Shown: positions 1-6,847 of the stretch, piece by piece | Layout: each line of letters begins with the position of its first letter | How positions within the stretch are numbered: the stretch's first letter is position 1 | NCBI GenBank assembly: GCA_001689415.1 | Contig: LUJM01000068.1 | Span: 1-28,666 of the forward strand | DNA: 28,666 nucleotides | Direction: 5' to 3' | From: Bacteroidales bacterium M2 | Lineage (GTDB): Bacteria; Bacteroidota; Bacteroidia; Bacteroidales; Muribaculaceae | Translations under genes and position numbers: made by a program | The notes under the pieces: generated by a model | What the model was told of the DNA's origin: nothing | The model's input: only the letters and a program-made list of their open reading frames with translations | Databases searched by the model: none

Positions 1-153
1 AAATGACGCTATTAACTGAATATCCCTAATTAAGCCCTAGAAGCAGGGTTATATCATGAACGAATAACTATTCTTATATGTCGATTTTGAGGCGGCTAAG
101 AAATAGTTCGGTAAATATAGTTTGTTGAATCATAATAAAAAGATATTGGTTAT
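1..153. other. Left-edge non-coding stretch
   Basis: No gene is supported here. The stretch is AT-rich. It has no copy of the AGGTGT/ACACCT operator found at later promoters and no clear TAnnTTTG element, although a weak TTTG lies about 30 bp before the first start codon. The island probably continues beyond the left edge. Confidence 0.5.
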
Positions 154-1101
154 ATGGATTATAAAAAAATTGAGGGAAAAATTCACGAACTGATAAATAA
201 ATTCGGAATAGAAGTCGAAAAATCGTATAATGAGACATGGCCTAAAAGCCCTGAAATGTTAAGCTTTTGCTTTGACCCGATATCATCAACAGATATTTTG
301 AAGATTCTCAAATTCCAATATTTTATCCGCAATAATTCACGAGACAATTTGTTTGGTTTCAAGAATAATTATGGTCTTACTTTTAGTATCAACAAAAATA
401 AGGCCGAACAATTTTTCAAATATTTGAATCAGCTGAGCATACCTAATAATCTGAATGAAATTTTCCCCGGCTCTGATTTGGATGATTTTTTACGAGATTT
501 TTCAAAAGACGAGATGTCATCAATGGTTGGATACTATCCTGAAAGAGCAAGAGATTTCTTGGTCTTTGAATACAGTAGATTGTTTAAAGAAACCGTCGTG
601 AACCTACTTGACGAGCGTGTCAGATTGGAGTTTTTTTCCACCCCTTTGCGTTATGATATATGGGAAGATTTTATAAATATCGGTACCTGGCATCTTTATC
701 TTGAAGAATTATCGTACGGACATAGTGAAGACTGGGCTCGGCTTGTTGCTTCCGGCAATCTCCGCAGGTCGTTGGATGAGAGATATGCAGAAGCGTTTGG
801 CACACTTAGACATAAAAACTGGAATTCAGCAATGAGAAATGCTTGTATAAACATTCACAGGCGTTTTGAAAATGAAAGTGAGGCGTTTGCCAACAAGTAT
901 TTCGATTTCCTAACTGCCGGGAAGTCATATCCTCTTGCTCTAACACAATCATATATGTCCATCTATAATACATGTATTGATGCCGGTAAAAGCCATGCGT
1001 TCGCTGACAAATTCGCAAAAGGAATGACATCAGGCTTCAGAGCTGGTGACGAATCCTATTGGATTGAAAAGGCAGAAAAGCAATCTCAAATATCTAAGTA
1101 G
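154..1101 (+). CDS. Hypothetical protein, C-terminal helical repeats
   Basis: The 315-residue product is not a family I recognise. The sequence is soluble and acidic-to-mixed, with no signal peptide or membrane segment. From about residue 185 to the end it contains loosely repeated blocks in which G-K/H-S is followed by an aromatic-Ala pair and then another Gly (for example GKSYPLAL and GKSHAFAD), which suggests an alpha-helical repeat scaffold. It ends 2 bp before the start of the GyrB-like gene, so the two are almost certainly co-transcribed and translationally coupled. The partner suggests a role with a GHKL ATPase, but that is inference. The frame has no competing long ORF, and the ATG at 154 is the natural start. 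Confidence 0.8.
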   Translation: MDYKKIEGKIHELINKFGIEVEKSYNETWPKSPEMLSFCFDPISSTDILKILKFQYFIRNNSRDNLFGFKNNYGLTFSINKNKAEQFFKYLNQLSIPNNLNEIFPGSDLDDFLRDFSKDEMSSMVGYYPERARDFLVFEYSRLFKETVVNLLDERVRLEFFSTPLRYDIWEDFINIGTWHLYLEELSYGHSEDWARLVASGNLRRSLDERYAEAFGTLRHKNWNSAMRNACINIHRRFENESEAFANKYFDFLTAGKSYPLALTQSYMSIYNTCIDAGKSHAFADKFAKGMTSGFRAGDESYWIEKAEKQSQISK

Positions 1102-1103
1102 AC

Positions 1104-2180
1104 ATGAGCAGTAATAATGCAACAAAAAGGCTTGAATGGGACGAGCATATTCGTCTTCGCCCCGTGATGTATGTCGGCAAATGTGGAGATGGATCTGATG
1201 CTGAGGATGGTTTATACGTATTATTAAAAGAGATAATCAATAACTCAGTTGACGAATATCATGCGGGGTTCGGTAAGGAAATAATAGTCAATATCGACAA
1301 TAAACGGCTTACAGTTCGCGATTTTGGGCGTGGAATTGATTTTGACAGACTTGTCCACTTTCACCAAGAATTTGTGAATGCCAAAGACAAGATTCATATT
1401 GCACATAGGGCAATAGGATTGACAGGTGTTGGCTTTATTACGGTAGTCGCGTTGTCATCGGAAGCAACAATCATCAGTTATCAAAATGGACTATTGAAAC
1501 GAATAACCACCTCTCAGGGTAAGATCGTTTCGATTGATGATACACAGTCCACAAGTGAACCCGACGGACTGTCGGTTAGTTTTATACCGGACAATCAGAT
1601 TTTTGAAAACTACACTATACGAGTTGACTATCTCAGAGACTTGTTAAAACAATATGCAGTATGTGAGCCTGGATTAAAATTAAAATTCGGCAACGAGGTT
1701 TTCTATGCCCCTTTCGGAATGTTGAACCTTATCGAAGATTTATCAAGTGGTTCCGACACTCAGAATGGAATTCATATTGTTGATGAACTCTGTGATATTG
1801 CAATTGCTCCGGCTTCGAATGCTGGAGATATTATTGTTAAGTCATTCGTAAACGGGCACCCCACAATTATGGCAGGGCCTCATGTAAGTTTTTTGATTGA
1901 TGCTGTATATGAATGCATAAAGAAACTTGTTCCGCATAGGTTGCTTAAATGCGACCTCCTTGCTAACTTAATAATGTGTATAAATATCAAAATTGAAAAC
2001 CCGCAATTTGAGAGCTGCACGAGGACCAAACTTGCGAGTCAGGATATGTATGAAGGAGGTAAATCCATCAAACAATATATTACTGAACTTATAGAAACTA
2101 ATCTCTCAGAAATATTGAAATCTAAACCGGTAATAAAAAATGTACTTATTGATGCTTTAACACGAACTCCTATATTTTAG
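1104..2180 (+). CDS. Stand-alone GyrB-type GHKL ATPase with transducer domain, no TOPRIM
   Basis: At 358 residues the protein corresponds to the N-terminal ATPase half of GyrB/ParE. The GHKL motifs are in order: N-box with E43, N47 and D50 (EIINNSVDE); D73-F-G-R-G77 (the DxGxG box); and the lid glycines in GLTGVG at 105-110. The transducer-domain landmarks FIPDNQIF (about 160-167) and SFVNG (247-251) follow. The residue equivalent to the gyrase QTK lysine is replaced: the loop reads CTRTKL at 305-310, so Gln becomes Cys and Lys becomes Arg. There is no TOPRIM or C-terminal gyrase domain, so it cannot act as a type II topoisomerase subunit by itself. It should bind and probably hydrolyse ATP and dimerise. 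It is the only intact simple copy of the three in this window. It follows the preceding gene by 2 bp. Confidence 0.9.
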   Translation: MSSNNATKRLEWDEHIRLRPVMYVGKCGDGSDAEDGLYVLLKEIINNSVDEYHAGFGKEIIVNIDNKRLTVRDFGRGIDFDRLVHFHQEFVNAKDKIHIAHRAIGLTGVGFITVVALSSEATIISYQNGLLKRITTSQGKIVSIDDTQSTSEPDGLSVSFIPDNQIFENYTIRVDYLRDLLKQYAVCEPGLKLKFGNEVFYAPFGMLNLIEDLSSGSDTQNGIHIVDELCDIAIAPASNAGDIIVKSFVNGHPTIMAGPHVSFLIDAVYECIKKLVPHRLLKCDLLANLIMCINIKIENPQFESCTRTKLASQDMYEGGKSIKQYITELIETNLSEILKSKPVIKNVLIDALTRTPIF

Positions 2181-2219
2181 AAAGATACTTCGGGGTATAT
2201 CTAAATATAATAAAAATTA

Positions 2220-2258
2220 GCCTGTATCCAAAAACGGGACACCTCATAGCTAACTTTG
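2220..2258 (+). promoter_or_regulatory. Operator-promoter P1 (WYL-type operator plus TAnnTTTG)
   Basis: The right half-site ACACCT (2239-2244) is intact. The left half is degenerate (GCCTGT, 2220-2225) but keeps the following ATC. Six bases later comes the -7 element TAACTTTG (2251-2258). The -7 element lies in a perfect 14-bp inverted repeat (2245-2258 against 2266-2279) that runs into the downstream ATG. Confidence 0.8.
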
Positions 2259-2276
2259 CCGAAAACAAAGTTAGCT

Positions 2277-2522
2277 ATGGATAAAGAGAGAATTAAGTCC
2301 CCTGAGGGCGTAAAGAAACTGATGGAGGAGCTGTGGCTGAATCATCAGTCGGGCAACAAGCTGATGCCCAGAAGGGTGTTTATGGTTGACCTGCCGGAGC
2401 CGACCGAGGAGGAGAAACGCATCATGGCTGCAAATCATGCCGCCCGCAAGCCTGTTATCCTTGATGAGACTGAGCTTCAGAGTCTAATAGACAATGCGAG
2501 TGAGAAACTTGGAGGATGGTAA
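2277..2522 (+). CDS. Small hypothetical protein ending LGGW
   Basis: The 81-residue, charged, probably helical protein has no family I recognise. I chose the ATG at 2277 because the -7 promoter element (2251-2258) overlaps the only upstream candidate, a TTG at 2256, which would lie in or before the transcription start. The 5' leader is then only about a dozen bases. The C-terminal part (KPVILDETELQSLIDNASEK-LGGW) is mirrored by a decayed copy at 5594-5699, so this is a mobile or duplicated cassette. It is the first gene under promoter P1 and probably accompanies the genes at 2567 and 3360. The size and position would suit an antitoxin or adaptor, but nothing in the sequence proves this. Confidence 0.7.
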   Translation: MDKERIKSPEGVKKLMEELWLNHQSGNKLMPRRVFMVDLPEPTEEEKRIMAANHAARKPVILDETELQSLIDNASEKLGGW

Positions 2523-2566
2523 TATGATACCAGTTATTATTTCAGACTTCATAGATACCCGATGAT

Positions 2567-3400
2567 ATGAAACAGTCGATTGAACTGATGCGCAGACGTC
2601 ACGCATATTATACTCGTTTGATTTCCGACAACGATATTCACACGGCACAAGAGTTTTATGACCGCTTTCATGAGCAATTCATGCTGACAGGCACGCAGTT
2701 GTGGATGAATAATGGCGACTGCGGCATATATATAGAATGTGAAGATTATGATTATGAGACTTATACCATTGTCGATGGCAAAAGCAACGGATTGGCCTCG
2801 GTCAGCCCTGTGGTGGCATTCAAGACAGTGTGTACGAACGTTGATGCCAATATCTTTGAAATAAATCATATTGACGAAGGGTTTTTCTGTGGAGAACATA
2901 ATATTGAGTACATACACAAGGCAATAGCTGACAAACGAGAAAAGGACATTAAGAAAAGGCAACTGTTTGTTGACGACCTTCTCGCAAGTGGAGCTTCTTT
3001 TCCGAAGAATTTAGTTGAATCTATACTAAGTGCTCAGCGAATATGGCAGTATCGCTATCAATCCCGGAGCACCGACATAATGGGCAAAATCGATTATCTG
3101 ACCAATCTGCTTTTGAACCGTGATTATTATCCCAATTCAAAAACATTCCTTAAAGATGGCGACGAAGTCATTTGTATAATCTATACATCGCCTCGGAATC
3201 CACTTTCGCCCGAAGAATATTCTCGAATAAGTAGGCTATATGCGGCTTATTTTGGAGATATAAATGCCAAATGGCATTTGATCAAAGCTGTCAACCCCGA
3301 TTTGGATGCAGAAATAGAGTTAAAGCATCTTTACATTAGTACCCAATATCCGATAGTTTATGATGAATCAGATAAACAGAGCATGGGAAACGGTGAATAA
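2567..3400 (+). CDS. Hypothetical protein, variable N-terminus plus shared C-terminal domain
   Basis: The 277-residue protein has two recognisable parts, neither of known function. The first residues (MKQSIELMRRRH) match the start of the DprA-like protein at 9916 (MEQTLELMRKRH). The C-terminal 115 residues (about 150-265) are closely similar to the C-terminus of the protein at 5830. Shared landmarks are a DYL-x-x-LLLN-x-DYYPN-x-KTFL block, DGDE, a PLS-x-EE segment and a final E-x-x-LKHL. The N-terminal halves of the two are unrelated, so this is a mix-and-match module. A 13-codon ORF (2524-2565) sits between it and the LGGW gene. The gene overlaps the next one by 41 bp. No signal peptide or membrane helix is visible. 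Confidence 0.8.
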   Translation: MKQSIELMRRRHAYYTRLISDNDIHTAQEFYDRFHEQFMLTGTQLWMNNGDCGIYIECEDYDYETYTIVDGKSNGLASVSPVVAFKTVCTNVDANIFEINHIDEGFFCGEHNIEYIHKAIADKREKDIKKRQLFVDDLLASGASFPKNLVESILSAQRIWQYRYQSRSTDIMGKIDYLTNLLLNRDYYPNSKTFLKDGDEVICIIYTSPRNPLSPEEYSRISRLYAAYFGDINAKWHLIKAVNPDLDAEIELKHLYISTQYPIVYDESDKQSMGNGE

Positions 3401-4277
3401 ATCGCTCTCACAGATATGGCAACCGGTAGCTGACTCTATTGGAATTCCGTCCATTGATGATGGGAACTATAGCTATATTGTGGATAAAAGTTTGTATGAA
3501 CAAAGCAAGCATTTTGATGAAAACTTGTGGAACGGCTTGGTCGCAAGAATCGAGAGATCAATAGGCTCAATCGCTCTAATATCCCGGAATGGAGGATATG
3601 ATGACGATTGGATTGAAATTACACTACCGGGAATTGATGAAAACATATTCCAAATAACGTTTGCAGTCAAAGACGGCGGCGATTACAATCAAGTAGATCC
3701 GGATGAGGCAAACGGGAAATTCCGCACTGAAATGATTGAATATCTGACCAAAAGAGTAGAAGTGCCGGCATTCAAATATGTTGTAGTCGGGATAAGCGCA
3801 GGAAATTTTTATGATGAAAAGCTGATAGGTCGCGATTTCTCAACCAAAGAACTAAATATCATGATTGATGCCATAGTTGAAGGTCTCATCAGTACTCCAA
3901 AAGTTTATGGGTTATTAGGTTCTGTGATAGAAGAAAAAGAAAAGAAGCAAAAAGAAAAACATAATAAAATCAGACTGGAGGAGCAGAAACGGGAAAAAGA
4001 AGAGGAACGAATTGTTGCTGACTTTGCCAAACGCCTTAAACCTATTCTGGAGAATGCCCGATGGAATGGAGAATGGAATGTATACAAGGAATTCCTTCAA
4101 TATGTACTGGTGTTGCAGCTGACTAAAACTGATGCAGTCCGATACAAAAGCCCATCGCAAGATGACATCATATCCCGAATCCCGACACTAATAGACTTCA
4201 TCGAGAATTATAATATTTTAAATTCTGCGGACGGGCGTCTTAGCGTCTCGAAATATTGGTATAATATAATTGTCTGA
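3360..4277 (+). CDS. Hypothetical protein with central charged coiled coil
   Basis: The 305-residue product has no family I recognise. Residues 1-190 look globular. Residues about 192-222 are a very Lys/Glu/Arg-rich stretch (runs such as EEKEKKQKEKHNK) predicted to be helical or coiled coil. A helical C-terminal domain follows. It starts inside the 3' end of the preceding gene (41-bp overlap), so the two are translationally coupled and probably work together. It is the last gene before the next operator-promoter. The start at 3360 is followed directly by another ATG, so the exact first residue is uncertain. Confidence 0.75.
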   Translation: MMNQINRAWETVNKSLSQIWQPVADSIGIPSIDDGNYSYIVDKSLYEQSKHFDENLWNGLVARIERSIGSIALISRNGGYDDDWIEITLPGIDENIFQITFAVKDGGDYNQVDPDEANGKFRTEMIEYLTKRVEVPAFKYVVVGISAGNFYDEKLIGRDFSTKELNIMIDAIVEGLISTPKVYGLLGSVIEEKEKKQKEKHNKIRLEEQKREKEEERIVADFAKRLKPILENARWNGEWNVYKEFLQYVLVLQLTKTDAVRYKSPSQDDIISRIPTLIDFIENYNILNSADGRLSVSKYWYNIIV

Positions 4278-4326
4278 TTTATAGCAATAATGAGGAGCAT
4301 ATGCCGAAAATCTATAAAGTTATTGC

Positions 4327-4365
4327 AGGTGTATCACCAAATAGGACACCTCATAGTTAACTTTG
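4327..4365 (+). promoter_or_regulatory. Operator-promoter P2 upstream of the broken GyrB-like gene
   Basis: AGGTGT (4327-4332) and ACACCT (4346-4351) flank a 13-bp spacer. Six bases later comes TAACTTTG (4358-4365). As in P1, the -7 element lies in a 14-bp inverted repeat (4352-4365 against 4373-4386, one mismatch). The 35-bp palindromic segment differs from P1 at only two positions, which indicates recent duplication. The first ATG after it (4384) opens only a 13-codon ORF ending at 4425, probably a remnant of the cassette. Confidence 0.85.
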
Positions 4366-4461
4366 CCGGAAACAAAGTTAGCTATGACTGTTAAAAAAAG
4401 GAATTGCTCCACTTTGAATGAGTAAAACTCTTAACAATATAATATCAACAATTAAAACCCA

Positions 4462-5564
4462 ATGATTATGAAAAAGATCGGGAAAAAAACAGATGATGAC
4501 ATAAGGACTTTAGAAATGTATGAGCACATTAGACTACACCCCGGCATGTACGTAGGCATGCTCGGCGATGGAACAAGCAGCAATGACGGAATCTACGTGT
4601 TGATTAAGGAGGTGCTTAACAATTCGGTTGATGAACACATGATGGGATTCGGTAACAAGATAATCATTGACGTTACTGATGAGATGGTAACTGTGCGCGA
4701 CTTCGCCGCGGCATTCCTCTCGGAAAACTCGTTGAGGTGGTATCAAAAGTGAGTACCGGCGGTATGTACGATTCACGGGCTTTCGCAAAGTCGATAGGCC
4801 TAAATGGTGTTGGCATCAAGGTCGTCAATGCTCTGTCGACATCGTTTGAAATCAGGAGTGTGCGGGGTGGACAAATGAAGACAGCCCGTTTTGAATGCGG
4901 CAAGCTGCTTGAAGAAAGCCCGATAACGGCATGCGATGAACCCAGCGGTACATTTGTGCAGTTCATCCCGGATGCTTCGATATTTTGTGGCTACCGTTAT
5001 CGAGAAGAGTTTATAATACCCATGATTAAAAACTACACTTATTTCAACATCCGCCTTACTATTACTTTCAACGGTAAGAGTCTTTTTTCCAACAACGGAC
5101 TCATCGACCTGCTCTGTGAGAACATGCACCAAGCGCCTATGTATTCTCCCATACACCTTTCGGGTGACAACATTGAGGTGGCCATAACCCACGTCAACGA
5201 TGACGGCGAAGAATACTACTCATTTGTAAACGGACATTACACAGTTCAAGGTGGTACCCATTTAAGCGCTTTCAAGGAGGCCGTAGTCCGCACGCTTAAG
5301 AAATATTTTCATCTCAATTCCACATATTCAGACATACTCAATGGCATGATCGCCGTAGTCTCTATCAAAGTTGAGGACCCATATTTTGAAACGGCCACCA
5401 GGACAAAGCTCGCCACGACTGACATGGAACCCTACGGCCAGACAGTATCCGAGTTTGTAGGGAGTTTTATCCATAAAGAGCTTGCCAACTATCTTCAGTG
5501 CAATCCTGATACCGCTGACATAATCTTAAATAAAATACAGAACAACAAGCTCGACCGCAACTGA
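4462..5564 (+). pseudogene. GyrB-type GHKL ATPase, frameshifted in the DxGxG box
   Basis: This is a second paralogue of the GyrB-like ATPase, without TOPRIM. The first frame (4462-4752) encodes the N-box (E50, N54) and ends its homology at VTVRDF. The second frame (open from 4737) resumes with VSKVSTGG, GLNGVG, FIPDASIF, SFVNG, QGGTH and ATRTKL. Restoring one G next to position 4705 (GACTTCG-CCGCGG becoming GACTTCGGCCGCGG) gives a continuous DFGRGIPLGKLVEVVSKV, exactly as expected for the family. A single-base deletion therefore destroys the ATP-binding DxGxG motif. The rest is well preserved, so the loss is recent or is a sequencing or assembly error. It has its own promoter, P2. Confidence 0.85.
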
Positions 5565-5593
5565 TCAAATATCCAAAGGAAAAAAACAATAAA

Positions 5594-5699
5594 ATGAATG
5601 AAGAAGGAATACAAGCCCCTGTGGTCATAGGAAGAGCTGGAAGAGAACGAGCTTTATAACCTATTGGACAATGTGCTTGAGGACCTCGGAGGATGGTGA
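5594..5699 (+). pseudogene. Remnant of a second LGGW small-protein gene
   Basis: Read in the frame ending at the TGA at 5697-5699, the region encodes ENELYNLLDNVLEDLGGW, matching the end of the intact protein at 2277 (ETELQSLIDNASEKLGGW). The upstream part (KP-VVI) is in a different frame and an in-frame TAG lies between, so the copy is broken. The bases after the stop also resemble those after the intact gene. This is the scar of a duplicated cassette between operator P2 and operator P3. Confidence 0.65.
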
Positions 5700-5762
5700 T
5701 AATACGAGTGTTACAATAATTACAGTCGTTAATGGCGGTTTCAATATCGCAAAAGTTATCTT

Positions 5763-5801
5763 AGGTGTATTCCCAAACGTGACACCTGCAATCTAAATTT
5801 G
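5763..5801 (+). promoter_or_regulatory. Operator-promoter P3
   Basis: AGGTGT (5763-5768), 13 bp, ACACCT (5782-5787), 6 bp, then TAAATTTG (5794-5801). It drives the pair at 5830 and 6848. The start codon lies 28 bp downstream of the -7 element. Confidence 0.85.
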
Positions 5802-5829
5802 CAGTGAATAGTAAAATACAGATATAATT

Positions 5830-6843
5830 ATGACAGTTCAGGAATTATTCAAGACGGTTGGCTTCAAAGCGATAGCTGAAGCTCTGCGACATACGCATCG
5901 AAACGAGAAATCGACAGAGTGTCTCACCGGCTACAAAGAGGCATTCGACATCCTCTGTAATCTTCCGTTCGATGGTTGTGGCGGCGAAGTCACCTTTGAT
6001 GTCACTCCCCGCGAGGAGTGGGATGAAGAAGGCTCTTTACCCTTACTCGCCAATAGTATTGAGGGCGACTGTTGGGAAAATATCGTTGGAAAGACGGTAA
6101 TCCGCCCCGACGATAATTCCTTTAACGATGCTGAGCTTGCCGGGGCTATTCTTTGGGGAGCGACCTTTTATGGCTTTACGCCACGCGACCGTTGGAGTCC
6201 GTTTGAGGAATGCCACTCAAAATTCGGTATCATGGCCAAGCGTCTTGAGCGCAAACAATACCTGCCCTACCTGCGTGATAAACGTGCGATTCGAAAACTG
6301 CGCGATGGTTCCGGAAAATCACGTTTCGGCATTGCATTCAGCATGGATGTTTGGAATGAGATAGAATTCCGACAGCAACATCAGAACCGCTCCAAACGCA
6401 AGAGGTTCTATCGCATGGAGAAGCGTATAAAGTGGTTGCAGAAACTCGACAAACGCCAAAAGGTGATTGACAGCCTTAAATGCGGAGGTGTAGCAGTGCC
6501 GGATGAAATTGTCTCCACGATATTTAATGCAAAAACAATATGGGAGAACATCTATGAATCGCACACGTTCGGCAAAAGCGACCGCGTGGATTATCTCTCC
6601 GACCTTTTGCTTAACAAGGATTACTATCCGAATACCAAGACATTTCTCAATGACGGTGATGAATTTATTTGCGTAGTTTACGCCTCATCTGAACATCCGC
6701 TTTCAGATGAAGAATTGTCGCGACTTACAGAATTGTTCGCCACATATTTCTCAGGTGAGAATACAAAGTGGCAGATACTGAGGGCTACCGACGATGACAT
6801 GGGCAGCGAAATCGCTCTGAAGCACCTCTGCATTGAAAAATAA
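5830..6843 (+). CDS. Hypothetical protein: Bacteroidetes N-terminal domain plus shared C-terminal domain
   Basis: The protein has 337 residues. Residues 1-120 (ELFKTVGFKAIAEALRHTHR, GGEVTFDVTPREEW, NDAELAGAILWGATFYGFTP) strongly resemble a Bacteroidetes protein family that I recall as DUF6557, of unknown function. Residues about 130-205 are basic and probably helical. Residues about 220-337 match the C-terminal domain of the protein at 2567, including DYL-x-x-LLLN-x-DYYPNTKTFL and ALKHL. The same C-terminal domain therefore sits behind two unrelated N-termini. It heads the P3 operon and is followed at once by the LRR-GyrB fusion. The ATG at 5830 fits both the promoter spacing and the family start. 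Confidence 0.8.
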   Translation: MTVQELFKTVGFKAIAEALRHTHRNEKSTECLTGYKEAFDILCNLPFDGCGGEVTFDVTPREEWDEEGSLPLLANSIEGDCWENIVGKTVIRPDDNSFNDAELAGAILWGATFYGFTPRDRWSPFEECHSKFGIMAKRLERKQYLPYLRDKRAIRKLRDGSGKSRFGIAFSMDVWNEIEFRQQHQNRSKRKRFYRMEKRIKWLQKLDKRQKVIDSLKCGGVAVPDEIVSTIFNAKTIWENIYESHTFGKSDRVDYLSDLLLNKDYYPNTKTFLNDGDEFICVVYASSEHPLSDEELSRLTELFATYFSGENTKWQILRATDDDMGSEIALKHLCIEK

Positions 6844-6847
6844 CAAT

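Noticed and set aside
1104..2180. Housekeeping gyrB
   Set aside because: It is only 358 residues, lacks TOPRIM and has altered QTK residues; two paralogues lie nearby in an accessory region.
2183..2203. Terminator hairpin after the first GyrB-like gene
   Set aside because: The short ATAC/GTAT stem is too weak to support a call.
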